Part shown: piece after piece, positions 33,038 through 42,648 of the stretch
Layout: each line of letters starts with the position of its first letter
Numbering within the stretch: position 1 is the first letter of the stretch
Assembly: GCF_019900845.1 (NCBI RefSeq)
Contig: NZ_CP074570.1
Location: 1,612,001-1,676,000 of the forward strand
DNA from: Paraneptunicella aestuarii
GTDB lineage: Bacteria > Pseudomonadota > Gammaproteobacteria > Enterobacterales > Alteromonadaceae
Direction of reading: 5' to 3'
Length of the DNA: 64,000 nucleotides
Notes under the pieces: model-generated
Told to the model about the DNA's origin: nothing
Seen by the model: the letters and a program-made list of their open reading frames with translations, nothing else
The model's database searches: none
Program-made: the position numbers and the translations under genes

Positions 33038-36000
33038 CTAGTGAACCCAGTGGTATAGTTCAGCTTTGTTTTGCATTTCTACCGCTGTTTCTTTTGGCAT
33101 GAATTGGACATTGTCGTCTTCGAAGAAGAACTTGTGACGTTTATGCTTGCTACCTACTTCATTCATGGTTGCAGATTCGTATACGCGGCCATTTAGCACG
33201 GTGTAAGTGACGAATTCGCTTTTACTAATATCGTTTAATACATCGCCATCAATAACAACCAAATCCGCTAATTTGCCGCTTTCGATGCTACCCATGTCTT
33301 TACCCATTCCCAAATGCGTTGCACCATCAATAGTGGCGCCGCGCAGTGCTTCCCAAGGCGTGAATCCGCCTTGAACCATGCTCCATAGTTCCCAATGAGC
33401 AGCTAAGCCTTCACGTTGACCGTGGGCACCAATATGAACACTAACTCCATTGTCTCGTAGCTTTTTCGCATAAGTGGCTACGCGAGGGTGATTGTATTGC
33501 TCGTCAGGTGCTGTTGTACGGCGAATCGCACGCTCATCTAACAGGAACGAAGGTGTGTAACGCAACAAGCGTTCGTTTTTCCATACTTCTGTTCTGTCAT
33601 ACCAGTATTCTTCACCCATCATGCCGCCGTATGACACGATAAATGTTGGGGTGTAACCGAATTTGGTTGAGGACCAGAGTGTTGTCAGGTCGTTATAACC
33701 ATATGCAATTGGAATGGAGTGCTCCAGGCCAGTGTGACCATCTACCAGCATGCTCAGGTTTTGATGGAACTTACCGCCGCCTTCTGGCACGACCATCATG
33801 TTGAGTTCTCGAGCCGCTGCCAGAATTTGCTGACGTTGAGCACGAGCAGGTTGATTGTAGCTCTTAACTGAAATGGCGCCTTGGTCTTTTAAACGCTGAA
33901 CATGGAATAGAGCATCTTCGTATGAATTTACCACCGATTTATGGCTGATAAGCTCGCCACCGTAAAGGATTTTCCCGGTAGAGAATATGCGTGGTGCAAC
34001 GACGTTCCCTGCTTTTTGTTGCTCAGCAGCAGCGAAGATTTCCGTACTGTTGTTCGATGGGTCGTGAATGGTGGTTACACCAAATGAGACATTGGAGTAC
34101 ATCATCCAATTTTGCTGTGGAATGATTTCCTTGCGACCTTGAGCGCCATGAGCGTGAGCATCAACCAATCCCGGAACGACAGTTTTATCGGTTACGTCGA
34201 TAATTTCAGTGCCTTTAGGGATATCAACATTCTTTCCAACAACAACGATGCGATTGTCTTTAATCAGTACCGTACCGCCTTCGATGACTTCTTGTTCCAC
34301 ATTGGCATTTCTCATGGTAACAATGTTGCCACCAACTAACGCTTTGTAACCCGTTGGTTTGTCTGATTTTTGTTTGAAGCTCAGATTTAAGCCTTCAGCT
34401 TCTGGCTCTGGTAATGCTTCTGGCGCCCCTGCAACGAAGTCAAATGCGTCTTTTAGATCACGTTCAAAGAAACGAGGGCCGTGGAACCAGCTGATTGTTT
34501 GGCTGTCAGGGCTCCAATTCAGATATTGACCAGCGCGGCTTGATAATTGTTTAACCGGCATGGCTTTGTTGCTGCCGTTGAGTGTTTGGCGCTTACCTAC
34601 TTCAACAAAGGGGGTAACATACACTTTGTATTGTTCAATGAAAGCAACCCACTTTTTGTCATGAGACAAACGATATTCCTGTACCTTGTCGGCTCCGTAT
34701 AAATGTTCGCGACGATCTTCACCGTTAAGGTCAACACTTGCTAATTGGAGTTCAGGGTAAGGTGCTGAAACGCTGTCGGTGAAATAAACGCGATCATTGT
34801 CTCCGGCAAAATGAGGGGCTGAACCTGATTTGCTTACACGCTTGGTGTCTTGGGTTTTGATATCCAGAACATAAATGCCTGGGTCTACTGACCATTTGGG
34901 AGGAAGTAGATAGCCACCAGTGAATTTCTCATAAGTGATTTTCTTACCGTCGGTAGAAAAGCTGGGACTAACATAATGCCCCGGCTCTTTGGTCAGGGTT
35001 TTACCTGTGCCGCCTTTGGCTGACACCATTTTGATGCTACCCAGTTCCTGATCATTCCAGGTGCTGTAAACAATGTATTTTCCATCGTTGGAGTAACGTG
35101 GGTAGAATTCATCGTGATCATCTTGTTTGGTTAAGCGCTTGACGTTTCCTGATTTCAGATCTTTTACGTAAAGTTTGCCTAAGGCTTGAAACAGAATTTG
35201 TTGTCCATTGGGCGACTTCTGTGACCAGCGCAGCATTTTTACGTCAAATTCGTCCGGTGCAACATCCACATCAAAATGAAGGGCATCCGCATATTGCAGC
35301 TTGGCTTCGATGTTGACTGGAATGTCGTTAATTGAGTTGTCTTTAATATTTAACTTGTGAAATTTACCGGCTGTCCAGTAAACCAGAGACTTGGAGTCTG
35401 GCGTCCAGTCAAAGTAAGGGAAGTAACCTTCGGAGCCAAAGCCTTCCTGGTTGTCGTGCTCCATGTTCAGAGTCAACATGGTTTCTTCACCATTGTGGAC
35501 GTTTTTCAGGAACAACGCGGTTTTTTCTTTTACTCTGCGGAGGAAGGCAACATAACGACCGTCGGGGGATGGTGTGGGTACAACTGCACCACCTGTGCCT
35601 GAGATATAACGCTCAACTTCGCCTTCCAAGGTATCGTAACGATTGATAGCAAACGTTGATTTCAATGGGTCACGATTGTAGGAGAAGATGTGGCCGCTAG
35701 TGATATCGCGAGTGTAATAGATGTATCTACCGTCTGGAGAGAAACTTGGATCAGCTTGGTTTTTCTGATCTTGCTTGCCATTGGAGCGTTCTTGAATGGC
35801 AACGCCTTCACCGCCTGAAACGTGATACATCCAGATTTCACCAGCAGGAATACTACGACGAGACATAATGCCTTTTGTTGCTACCAGATACTGACCATCG
35901 GGGCTCCATTTAGGGGAGTGGATCAGGTTTTTCTTTTCTGTGCTGATTTGCTTGAGATTATTCCCTTCCAGATCCATCGTCCAGATGTTGGAAATGCCAC

Positions 36001-36397
36001 CACGGTCTGAAATAAAGGCGATGGTTTTACCATCCGGGCTTACGGTTGGTTGAATGTTCCAGGCGAAATCTTGGGTTAAGGCTTTTGCCTTGCCGCCATC
36101 GATATTCATCATGTAGATGTCACCCAGCATATCAAACACAATGTGCTTGCCATCTGGGGTTACATCCAGGCTGGACCAGGTTGTTTCGTTCGTGTCTATT
36201 TTGACACTGTGCAAAGGAAATGGAGGATTAAGAACATCCCATTCTTTTTTCTCTGCTTCTTCGGTGGTTTTGGTTAGAGATGCTTCGTTTTCATTCTCTG
36301 AGCTTTTCTCAACAGCCAATGTTGTGAAGCTCAAGCCAAGTAAACAGAGACACAGTAGTCTTTTGGTATTTGGCAGGAGTGGGAACTGATTTTTCAT
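33038..36397 (-). CDS. Exported TolB-type propeller / amidohydrolase fusion protein
   Basis: A 1119-residue protein with a signal peptide (first 28 residues). Residues about 60-640 contain many PD40/TolB propeller blades (SPDGKTIAFISDRGG, SPDGRYIYYTRD, SNDGKYIVYSTWN, STDGKKITYEKF). Residues about 690-1085 form an amidohydrolase domain with the metal HxH in VDAHAHGAQG, a likely metal-bridging Lys region (ISVKSYNQ), later His in LEHSI and IGAHGQREG, and a C-terminal LADLVVIDGD strand. Proteins with this architecture occur in Alteromonadales and related marine bacteria and are thought to be periplasmic hydrolases of the imidazolonepropionase/dipeptidase type; the substrate is unknown. Single-gene transcription unit. 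Confidence 0.88.
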   Translation of the reverse strand: MKNQFPLLPNTKRLLCLCLLGLSFTTLAVEKSSENENEASLTKTTEEAEKKEWDVLNPPFPLHSVKIDTNETTWSSLDVTPDGKHIVFDMLGDIYMMNIDGGKAKALTQDFAWNIQPTVSPDGKTIAFISDRGGISNIWTMDLEGNNLKQISTEKKNLIHSPKWSPDGQYLVATKGIMSRRSIPAGEIWMYHVSGGEGVAIQERSNGKQDQKNQADPSFSPDGRYIYYTRDITSGHIFSYNRDPLKSTFAINRYDTLEGEVERYISGTGGAVVPTPSPDGRYVAFLRRVKEKTALFLKNVHNGEETMLTLNMEHDNQEGFGSEGYFPYFDWTPDSKSLVYWTAGKFHKLNIKDNSINDIPVNIEAKLQYADALHFDVDVAPDEFDVKMLRWSQKSPNGQQILFQALGKLYVKDLKSGNVKRLTKQDDHDEFYPRYSNDGKYIVYSTWNDQELGSIKMVSAKGGTGKTLTKEPGHYVSPSFSTDGKKITYEKFTGGYLLPPKWSVDPGIYVLDIKTQDTKRVSKSGSAPHFAGDNDRVYFTDSVSAPYPELQLASVDLNGEDRREHLYGADKVQEYRLSHDKKWVAFIEQYKVYVTPFVEVGKRQTLNGSNKAMPVKQLSSRAGQYLNWSPDSQTISWFHGPRFFERDLKDAFDFVAGAPEALPEPEAEGLNLSFKQKSDKPTGYKALVGGNIVTMRNANVEQEVIEGGTVLIKDNRIVVVGKNVDIPKGTEIIDVTDKTVVPGLVDAHAHGAQGRKEIIPQQNWMMYSNVSFGVTTIHDPSNNSTEIFAAAEQQKAGNVVAPRIFSTGKILYGGELISHKSVVNSYEDALFHVQRLKDQGAISVKSYNQPARAQRQQILAAARELNMMVVPEGGGKFHQNLSMLVDGHTGLEHSIPIAYGYNDLTTLWSSTKFGYTPTFIVSYGGMMGEEYWYDRTEVWKNERLLRYTPSFLLDERAIRRTTAPDEQYNHPRVATYAKKLRDNGVSVHIGAHGQREGLAAHWELWSMVQGGFTPWEALRGATIDGATHLGMGKDMGSIESGKLADLVVIDGDVLNDISKSEFVTYTVLNGRVYESATMNEVGSKHKRHKFFFEDDNVQFMPKETAVEMQNKAELYHWVH

Positions 36398-36701
36398 TCG
36401 GACTCTCTACGTAGTTATAATTCTGATTTCTGTCGCTGACAGAAGGGCTTTTTGTCTGTCAAAGGCAATCTTTTAAAGATGGTTCGGCATAGTAGCCTAA
36501 ATCCTTTACTTCGGAGGGGGATTATATTGCAATTTTGTGAATGTGAAGGGCAAAGATTGCTTTACGTTTATACAAAAGTGTATGGATTTGTGTCGATAAT
36601 CGACAAAATGTGTATAAAAATAATCGAATTGATGTGGATAATGGTAAGAAATAGAAAGTTGCAAGAGAGCGCCTGAATATGACGCTCCCGGAAAATAGTT
36701 A
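36398..36701. other. Intergenic region with operator-like inverted repeat
   Basis: A 304-base gap between the amidohydrolase gene (minus, start at 36397) and the end of the FKBP gene (minus). It should hold the amidohydrolase promoter. It includes a perfect inverted repeat TGTCGAT-A-ATCGACA at 36591-36605, about 200 bases upstream of the amidohydrolase start. No gene is supported. Confidence 0.4.
36591..36605. promoter_or_regulatory. Perfect 7-1-7 inverted repeat, operator-like
   Basis: TGTCGATAATCGACA is a perfect inverted repeat with a single-base centre, in an AT-rich stretch upstream of the amidohydrolase gene. The form suits a dimeric helix-turn-helix regulator; the regulator is unknown. 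Confidence 0.35.
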
Positions 36702-37187
36702 TTAGTGGTTATGACCACAGCCACCTGGACTATGAGCGTGACCGTGTTGCACTTCCTCTGCAGTTGCAGGGCGAACTGAAACTACTTCAACATCGAATGA
36801 CAAATCGTGGCCAGCAAGTGGGTGGTTGCCATCAACAACAACGTGATCTTCACTTACATCAATAATAATCACCGACTGGTCGCCGTGATCGGTAGAGGCT
36901 CTGAATTGCATACCAACTTGAGGTTCCATACCTTCGAACATATTTTTCGGTACAGCTTGAACCAGTTGGTCGTGACGTTCGCCGTAAGCGTCTGCTGCGG
37001 GAACGGTGGTTTGCATTTTCTCGCCAGCTTCACGGCCTAATAACGCATTTTCCAAGCCAATAATCAACTGACCGTGACCAAACAGGAATTGAAGAGGTTC
37101 ATCGCCGGCGGTGCTATCAATATCGACACCATCGGGAGTGGAGACTGTGTAGTGAATTGCTACTACAGTATCTTGAGCAATTTTCAT
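36702..37187 (-). CDS. slyD: FKBP-type peptidyl-prolyl cis-trans isomerase, SlyD-like
   Basis: A 161-residue cytoplasmic prolyl isomerase/chaperone. The FKBP domain (VVAIHYTVSTPDGVDIDST, FLFGHGQLIIGLENALLGREAGEK) is interrupted by the insert-in-flap domain (about residues 68-125), and the short C-terminal tail HGHAHSPGGCGHNH is a metal-binding His/Cys segment as in SlyD, here much shorter than in E. coli. ATG 37187 (MKIAQDTVV) fits the family; ATG 37199 would add four residues. In other bacteria SlyD also helps nickel insertion into hydrogenase; no hydrogenase genes are visible here. Confidence 0.88.
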   Translation of the reverse strand: MKIAQDTVVAIHYTVSTPDGVDIDSTAGDEPLQFLFGHGQLIIGLENALLGREAGEKMQTTVPAADAYGERHDQLVQAVPKNMFEGMEPQVGMQFRASTDHGDQSVIIIDVSEDHVVVDGNHPLAGHDLSFDVEVVSVRPATAEEVQHGHAHSPGGCGHNH

Positions 37188-37303
37188 AGGATTAACCATT
37201 TATCTAGAATGAGCGCTAATTGTAACTCATTGAGTTTGAGATTTTTGCACTATTTTTGATGTGCTTTTTATCTTATATCAGTGAAAAGGAACAAGTTCTC
37301 TAT

Positions 37304-37323
37304 CAGCCGCAGGGAAGCGGCTG
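37304..37323. repeat. Second copy of the CAGCCGC/GCGGCTG palindrome
   Basis: CAGCCGC-AGGGAA-GCGGCTG is the exact reverse complement of the hairpin at 12828-12847. It lies downstream of ygfZ (minus strand) in a TATCA...TGATA context and may work as that gene's 3' hairpin. The flanking sequence is not shared with the first copy. Confidence 0.5.
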
Positions 37324-37368
37324 TTGATAATCCATGGATTGATTCGACGAGTCGTTTGGAATCGCGAG

Positions 37369-38343
37369 TTAGCCCTCAAGAGAATAGGGCAAAGGACATA
37401 CTTGAAAGACAATATCGGGATTGCTTTGTAAGCGTATTGATGGTGACTCTTCCAAATCATTGGGCAGAACGGCAAATGCCCAGGTTTTTCCTGCTTCTGT
37501 TGTGTTTTTCTCTGTAGCGCTGCTCTCTGTTGCACTGTATAGCACCGTGCCGATGCGACGCCAGTTTTCTCCCAATTGAAGTTCCAGAGTTTCTCCCGGA
37601 GGAATTGACGCTTCTACTGCGCTCTCCAAAATGGCTCCGGCGCGTTTGTTTTTGCCTAGATATTTGGTACGAGCCACCACTTCCTGCCCCATATAACAGC
37701 CTTTTTTGAAGCTAATGGCGTTTAATGCCTGAAGGTTCATCATTTGAGGCACGTACTCTTCGCTCAGTTCAGCGTTGAGTTTAGGAATGCCTGCCTGAAT
37801 ATCTAGCGCATTCCACAGGTTTTCTTCGGCGGATGTGGCGCTAGACAAGATGTTTTCTATTGTTAAGGACTTCGGTAGTAAAAGCGCAAAACGTGTCACA
37901 GGTTGGGAAAGTTGAGTTAACCAGATATCGCCATTGGCATGAGAAGCATACTGGCTGGGTGTATTTTCATCTGGGCTTGCTAACCCCAACTTTTCCATTG
38001 CCGAGACGGGAAACTGTTCCGTGATAACACCCCAATATTGGTATTGTTCGCTAACATCGGTGAATTCAATTTTGGAGAAAACCGAATACTTCTTCAATTC
38101 TCGAAGGCTGTTCTCGGTGCACCCTTTGTCAGTGATAAGTAAATAGTGATCGTCAGCACACAAGACTTGAAATATCGCCCAGGTTTTCCCTTTGGCACTG
38201 CAATGAGCGGCAAGGGTTGATTGCCCGCTGGATAACAGGGTTAAATCGGCTGTGACTTGCCCTTGAAGAAATTGCTGTCTGTCTTCACCTGTGACCAGAA
38301 TGATGGATTTTTCAGTAATAGGACAAAGAGTAAGGTCAGACAT
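37369..38343 (-). CDS. ygfZ: tRNA-modifying / Fe-S assembly folate-binding protein YgfZ
   Basis: A 324-residue protein of the GcvT-like folate-binding family, which assists maturation of certain Fe-S enzymes such as the MiaB tRNA methylthiotransferase. The signature K-G-C-Y-x-G-Q-E is intact (FKKGCYMGQEVVARTKYLG), including the conserved Cys. The ATG at 38343 (MSDLTLCPITEK) is chosen because the longer frame from 38391 runs into the intergenic region shared with divergent sdhE. Notably miaE, a later step of the same tRNA modification, lies at 53245-54000. Confidence 0.92.
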   Translation of the reverse strand: MSDLTLCPITEKSIILVTGEDRQQFLQGQVTADLTLLSSGQSTLAAHCSAKGKTWAIFQVLCADDHYLLITDKGCTENSLRELKKYSVFSKIEFTDVSEQYQYWGVITEQFPVSAMEKLGLASPDENTPSQYASHANGDIWLTQLSQPVTRFALLLPKSLTIENILSSATSAEENLWNALDIQAGIPKLNAELSEEYVPQMMNLQALNAISFKKGCYMGQEVVARTKYLGKNKRAGAILESAVEASIPPGETLELQLGENWRRIGTVLYSATESSATEKNTTEAGKTWAFAVLPNDLEESPSIRLQSNPDIVFQVCPLPYSLEG

Positions 38344-38469
38344 ATTCGTTCTCGTTATTAAAATCTGTTGAGTGCGTTTATATGCTGGCAATATGGGGCT
38401 ATAATCGCAACACTCAAGCAGATTTTAATAAATTTGCGTCTGGAAAAATGCAACTTAAGTGAAGATTGA

Positions 38470-38721
38470 ATGTTTGATAAGAAACGTGTTTCTCGACTGA
38501 AATGGGCTTGCCGTCGCGGGATGTTGGAGTTGGATGTGCTGTTTATGCCTTTTGTGGAAGAAGCATTCGACGAATTAAGTGACGAAGATAAAGAACTCTT
38601 CGAGCGCTTATTAACGTGCGACGATCCGGATTTGTTTGCTTGGTTTATGGGACATGCCAAGTGTGAAGACCCCGAATATGCCAGGATGGTTAATGTCATT
38701 CTCGATAGAGTCAAAGTATAG
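38470..38721 (+). CDS. sdhE: Succinate dehydrogenase flavinylation factor SdhE
   Basis: An 83-residue protein of the SdhE/CptB (YgfY) family that promotes covalent FAD attachment to SdhA and FrdA. The hallmark RGM-x-E motif is present in CRRGMLELDVLF (residues about 15-26), followed by the conserved acidic region DDPDLFAWFMGH. Full length. Divergent from ygfZ and overlapping ygfX by 29 bases, the usual gammaproteobacterial arrangement. Confidence 0.95.
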   Translation: MFDKKRVSRLKWACRRGMLELDVLFMPFVEEAFDELSDEDKELFERLLTCDDPDLFAWFMGHAKCEDPEYARMVNVILDRVKV

Positions 38722-39175
38722 AATTCAGGTAACGCCTGCCCGGTTTCGCGCTTATTCGATAGTTACCATCGGGGCGGTTTTTATTTCCTCTGTCTGGTTA
38801 TGGCAGCCTGATTGGTTGCCTATGCAACTGTATATGCAGTTGCTTTTAACTCTGCTGTTATTGATTCACACATATCAATTATTGCGTAAGCGATGGCGCA
38901 CAGGTTTTGTGTTGTCGCTCATGCCTGATGGTCGAATGCAATCTCTTTGTGAGTTAGATAACACGGGGAGTGATAAGCAGTTCGCTTTGTTGCTTAATCC
39001 GGGCATTCAGTGGCAGATCTCATCTCGCTCAAGGGCAATACCTTGGTGTTTATGGCTGCACCTGACTAACATGCAGCAACAGAAACTGTGGGTTTGTTTA
39101 TATTCTGATGAACTGAGTGATGCTGATTATCGCAGGTTGTGTTTAGCGATCCGCTATCAGCATCACAGAGGCTAA
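38693..39175 (+). CDS. ygfX: YgfX/CptA family membrane protein
   Basis: A 160-residue protein. Two closely spaced hydrophobic helices (about residues 22-40 and 46-63) form the membrane part, followed by a cytoplasmic domain with conserved Trp residues (W-Q-I-S-S-R-S-R, WLHL). ATG 38693 (MSFSIESKYRIQVTPARF) is chosen; the start at 38636 would lie deep inside sdhE. YgfX with SdhE was described in E. coli as a toxin-antitoxin-like pair inhibiting cell division; SdhE's flavinylation role makes the pair's true function debated. Conserved pairing with sdhE supports the call more than sequence similarity does. Confidence 0.8.
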   Translation: MSFSIESKYRIQVTPARFRAYSIVTIGAVFISSVWLWQPDWLPMQLYMQLLLTLLLLIHTYQLLRKRWRTGFVLSLMPDGRMQSLCELDNTGSDKQFALLLNPGIQWQISSRSRAIPWCLWLHLTNMQQQKLWVCLYSDELSDADYRRLCLAIRYQHHRG

Positions 39176-39189
39176 GTTGCCAATTCAGA

Positions 39190-40812
39190 TTAATGTGTTT
39201 TCGGATGCGTTTTCGAAACTATGGTGGGTGAAAGCACGGTTGGGCCAGATTCAGCAAGTTGATCCGGGTAATCCAGATTGTAGTGCAAGCCTCGGCTTTC
39301 CTTACGTTCCATGGCACAGCGAACGATTAATTCCGCGACTGTTAGCAAGTTACGCAATTCTAGCAGGTTATTACTGACCCTAAAGTGTGCATAGTATTCC
39401 TGTACTTCCTGTTTCAGCAATTCGATACGATGCATAGCGCGTTCGAGCCTTTTGTTAGTACGCACAATGCCTACGTAGTCCCACATAAACAGGCGTAGTT
39501 CGTGCCAGTTATGTTGGATAACCACTTCTTCATCTGAATCACTAACCCGGCTTTCATCCCAGGCTCTAATGGGCTCGTTTGACACTTCTTCATTCAAGCG
39601 AGACAAAATATCTTTTGCGGCAGCATGGGCAAATACTACGCACTCCAGCAAAGAGTTACTCGCCATACGATTAGCGCCGTGTAATCCGGTGTAAGCGACT
39701 TCACCGATGGCATAGACGTTGTCCAGATCGGTTTTCGCGTTCTTATCCGTCATGACACCGCCACAACTATAGTGGGCTGCGGGTACAACAGGAATGGGAT
39801 CGCGGGTGATATCAATGCCCAGAGAACGGCATTTCTTATAAATATTCGGAAAATGTTTGATGACAAACTCTGCTGGCTTGTGACTGATGTCCAGGAACAT
39901 ACAGTCGGCGCCCAGACGCTTCATTTCATAGTCGATAGCTCGTGCCACAATATCACGAGGCGCTAATTCCAAACGCTCATCAAACTTATGCATAAAGCGG
40001 CTGCCGTCGGCGTGGCATAAATAAGCACCTTCGCCCCGTAGCGCTTCGGTTATCAGGAAATTCTTGGCTTGGGGATGATATAAACAAGTCGGGTGAAACT
40101 GGTTAAATTCCATATTGGCAACGCGGCAACCTGCACGCCAAGCCATTGCGATACCGTCACCACTGGCAATATCCGGGTTGGATGTGTATTGATAAACCTT
40201 ACTGGCTCCGCCGGTGGCAAGTGTGACAAAGCGACTGCGGATCACTTCAACCTGTTCAATCTTTCTGTTCCATACATAACAGCCTAAACATTGTTTACTG
40301 TTATTTTGGCTGGTGATCAGGTCGATAGCGTTGAAACCTTCCATCAATGTAATGTTTGGGTGCGCTTGTACAGCCTCCGACAAGGTGTATTGCACCGCTT
40401 TACCTGTTGCATCAGCTGCGTGCAAAATGCGTCGGTGCGAGTGACCACCTTCACGAGTCAGGTGATAGCGAGTACCGCCTTGGGCATCGGTTTCTTCATC
40501 GAAATCAACACCAGTGTCAATCAACCAGTTCATACAGTCTTTAGCATTCTGCGCGGTAAACTCCACTATGTCCTGATCACAGATGCCTGCACCAGCCAGC
40601 ATGGTGTCCTGGACGTGTGACGCAATGGAATCCTCTTCGTCGAATACTGCAGCAATGCCGCCTTGGGCATACTTTGTGGAGCCTTCAGACATTTTGCTTT
40701 TACTAATGACGACGACCTGGCAGTGTTGTGCCAGTTTTAATGCCAGACTGAGGCCTGCTGCGCCGCTACCGATGACAAGCACATCACATGAATATTCAAC
40801 GGGTTGGTTCAT
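39190..40812 (-). CDS. nadB: L-aspartate oxidase
   Basis: A 540-residue flavoenzyme oxidising L-aspartate to iminoaspartate, the first step of de novo NAD synthesis. N-terminal FAD motif [18 protein letters not shown]; the succinate dehydrogenase/fumarate reductase-like motifs [19 protein letters not shown] and [13 protein letters not shown]; substrate region HYSCGGV ([13 protein letters not shown]); C-terminal helical domain. Length is standard. It is divergent from the rpoE operon as in E. coli and convergent with ygfX, with only 14 bases between stops. Confidence 0.97.
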   Translation of the reverse strand: MNQPVEYSCDVLVIGSGAAGLSLALKLAQHCQVVVISKSKMSEGSTKYAQGGIAAVFDEEDSIASHVQDTMLAGAGICDQDIVEFTAQNAKDCMNWLIDTGVDFDEETDAQGGTRYHLTREGGHSHRRILHAADATGKAVQYTLSEAVQAHPNITLMEGFNAIDLITSQNNSKQCLGCYVWNRKIEQVEVIRSRFVTLATGGASKVYQYTSNPDIASGDGIAMAWRAGCRVANMEFNQFHPTCLYHPQAKNFLITEALRGEGAYLCHADGSRFMHKFDERLELAPRDIVARAIDYEMKRLGADCMFLDISHKPAEFVIKHFPNIYKKCRSLGIDITRDPIPVVPAAHYSCGGVMTDKNAKTDLDNVYAIGEVAYTGLHGANRMASNSLLECVVFAHAAAKDILSRLNEEVSNEPIRAWDESRVSDSDEEVVIQHNWHELRLFMWDYVGIVRTNKRLERAMHRIELLKQEVQEYYAHFRVSNNLLELRNLLTVAELIVRCAMERKESRGLHYNLDYPDQLAESGPTVLSPTIVSKTHPKTH

Positions 40813-41341
40813 AGGATTGAAGTTAATTGCCTTTATTACTGTTTAAATAAGGGTGATATGTCTAATGCTCAATGAAATTAATCATACCTGAATGATCTTG
40901 GCAGAAACGTACTTTTGCGTATGTTAGCGTGTATGCAAGAGGATCATTGTGCAAAACAAGGCGCTCATCATACCGTTAAGCGAGGGAAATTAAAAAAGGA
41001 ATCCAACCGGTTTTGATTGAAAAATGTACATTGAAGTGCGTTTTTTGTCTGAATTTAATCTTAATGCAATTTATTTTTACATTTTTCAGAACTTTTTCAT
41101 GGTGCTGTAGTCTATTAAGTTGCTTACTTGAGCCAAACACCCAAAATGTTCAGGGAAACTGCATATGGATAGCGGCCTTGATTAGGTGGTTTACATTTAA
41201 TGCTTAGCCTGTTCAAGCGAGATGAATCGCTATAAACTTGCCTGCATTGTGAAAGCCGCTTTAATTAAAGCTGGTAGCAAAGTGTGCTAAACGATTTGAT
41301 TCCCTCGGGTGACAAAAGAAGAAATAGGAGATACGGCTCGA
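40813..41341. other. nadB-rpoE divergent regulatory region
   Basis: A 529-base region with no supported gene. It carries the nadB promoter on one side and the sigma-E promoter at 41089-41114 on the other. An in-frame GTG at 41309 could extend RpoE by 11 residues but lacks homology to RpoE proteins. Confidence 0.5.
41089..41114 (+). promoter_or_regulatory. Sigma-E-type promoter of the rpoE operon
   Basis: GAACTT (41089-41094), a 16-base spacer and TCTA (41111-41114) match the sigma-E consensus GAACTT-N16-TCTRA closely. It lies about 228 bases upstream of the rpoE ATG and points to the usual autoregulation of rpoE-rseABC. Confidence 0.75.
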
Positions 41342-41920
41342 ATGAGCGAGCAAGCGACAGATCAGCAAATTGTTGAGCGGGTACAGCGTGGTGATAAGAA
41401 TGCGTTTGGTTTATTGGTAACCAAATACCAGCATAAGGTTGCTCATCTTGTATCCCGATATGTGAAAAATTCCGGTGATGTTGCTGATGTGACACAGGAA
41501 GCTTTTGTAAAAGCATATCGAGCGTTAGCGAATTTTAGAGGGGAAAGTGCGTTTTATACCTGGCTATATCGTATTGCAGTGAATACAGCCAAGAATTACC
41601 TTGCATCGCAAGGGCGCAAAGCACCAACGAATGATGTTGACGCAGAGGAAGCAGACTTTTACGATGGCAGTGACTCGTTGAGAGAAAATTCAACACCTGA
41701 ACGAGTATTGCTAACGGAAGAAATTAACCGATTGTTGTTTGAAACAGTGGAGAAGTTACCCGAAGATTTACGTATGGCGATTACCTTACGTGAAATTGAG
41801 GGAATGAGTTACGAGGATATTGCCAGTGTGATGGATTGTCCGGTAGGAACGGTGCGTTCCAGGATATTCAGAGCTCGGGAAGCAATTGATGCAGTGATTC
41901 AACCATTGTTGCAAAGATAA
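41342..41920 (+). CDS. rpoE: RNA polymerase sigma-E factor
   Basis: A 192-residue extracytoplasmic-function sigma factor controlling envelope stress genes. Nearly collinear with E. coli RpoE: MSEQATDQQIVERVQRGDKNAFGLLV, region 2 (VTQEAFVKAYRALANFRGESAFYTWLYRIAVNTAKNYL) and region 4 (LPEDLRMAITLREIEGMSYEDIASVMDCPVGTVRSRIFRARE). ATG 41342 matches the E. coli start and has GGAG 12 bases upstream. Followed by rseA, rseB and rseC. Confidence 0.97.
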   Translation: MSEQATDQQIVERVQRGDKNAFGLLVTKYQHKVAHLVSRYVKNSGDVADVTQEAFVKAYRALANFRGESAFYTWLYRIAVNTAKNYLASQGRKAPTNDVDAEEADFYDGSDSLRENSTPERVLLTEEINRLLFETVEKLPEDLRMAITLREIEGMSYEDIASVMDCPVGTVRSRIFRAREAIDAVIQPLLQR

Positions 41921-42021
41921 AGTATTACAAAGATTAAGTGCTACAAAGAGAACATGATCTTTGTCGATACACAGTAAGTGTGCTAATTGAATAATAAAAT
42001 AAGCCGTGGCATTGAGGTATT

Positions 42022-42648
42022 ATGACGCAACGTAAAATCGAGAGCCTGTCAGCGTATATTGACGGCGACCATCAGGATGGAAAGTTTCTCGAAGAGCTCC
42101 GTAGTGATCCAGAACTCATCAGTAAATGGCACCGTTACCATATAATTAAAGACGGACTGAAAAACGAATTACCGACCGAATTGCATTTGGATTTGTCTGA
42201 CAGTATTGCCAAAGCCATTGAGAAAGAACCAGTGATTATGGCGCCCAAGCCATCGTTACTGAAAAGCTTTTTCGGTAAGGGATCAAAAGGTTCTGTTACG
42301 CCTTTGGTGCAACAAACCGGGCAGTTTGCGATTGCCGCGACTGTCGCCGTTGCTGTTATTCTCGGATATCAACAGTACAATACCCCTGTCGCTGAACAGC
42401 CATTTAGCGCCACTCCCGTTATTCCTGTTTCTGGTATTCAAGGTGGTTTGTCACCTGTGAGTTTGGAGCAAACTCGCTCTTTGCCGGGGAATGATGTTAT
42501 GGAGCAAAGACGTCGCTTAAATGCTTATTTGAACGATCATAATCAACAAGTACGTCGGAAGAGTAATGTTGAACCTAACTCAAATACCCCAGATGATGCA
42601 TCGAATGAGGGTACGAACAAAGATAGCGGACATCCAGATAATAAATAG
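42022..42648 (+). CDS. rseA: Anti-sigma-E factor RseA
   Basis: A 208-residue single-pass membrane protein. The N-terminal cytoplasmic sigma-binding domain (ESLSAYIDGDHQDGKFLEELRSDPELISKWHRYHIIKDGL) is clear, followed by a membrane helix at about residues 103-117 (AIAATVAVAVILGY) and a Gln/Asn/Ser-rich periplasmic tail that in E. coli is cut by DegS before RseP acts within the membrane. Follows rpoE by about 100 bases. Confidence 0.93.
   Translation: MTQRKIESLSAYIDGDHQDGKFLEELRSDPELISKWHRYHIIKDGLKNELPTELHLDLSDSIAKAIEKEPVIMAPKPSLLKSFFGKGSKGSVTPLVQQTGQFAIAATVAVAVILGYQQYNTPVAEQPFSATPVIPVSGIQGGLSPVSLEQTRSLPGNDVMEQRRRLNAYLNDHNQQVRRKSNVEPNSNTPDDASNEGTNKDSGHPDNK

Noticed and set aside
38470..39175. 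sdhE-ygfX as a toxin-antitoxin system
   Set aside because: Although described as such in one model, SdhE's established flavinylation role is the safer assignment; kept as core genes.
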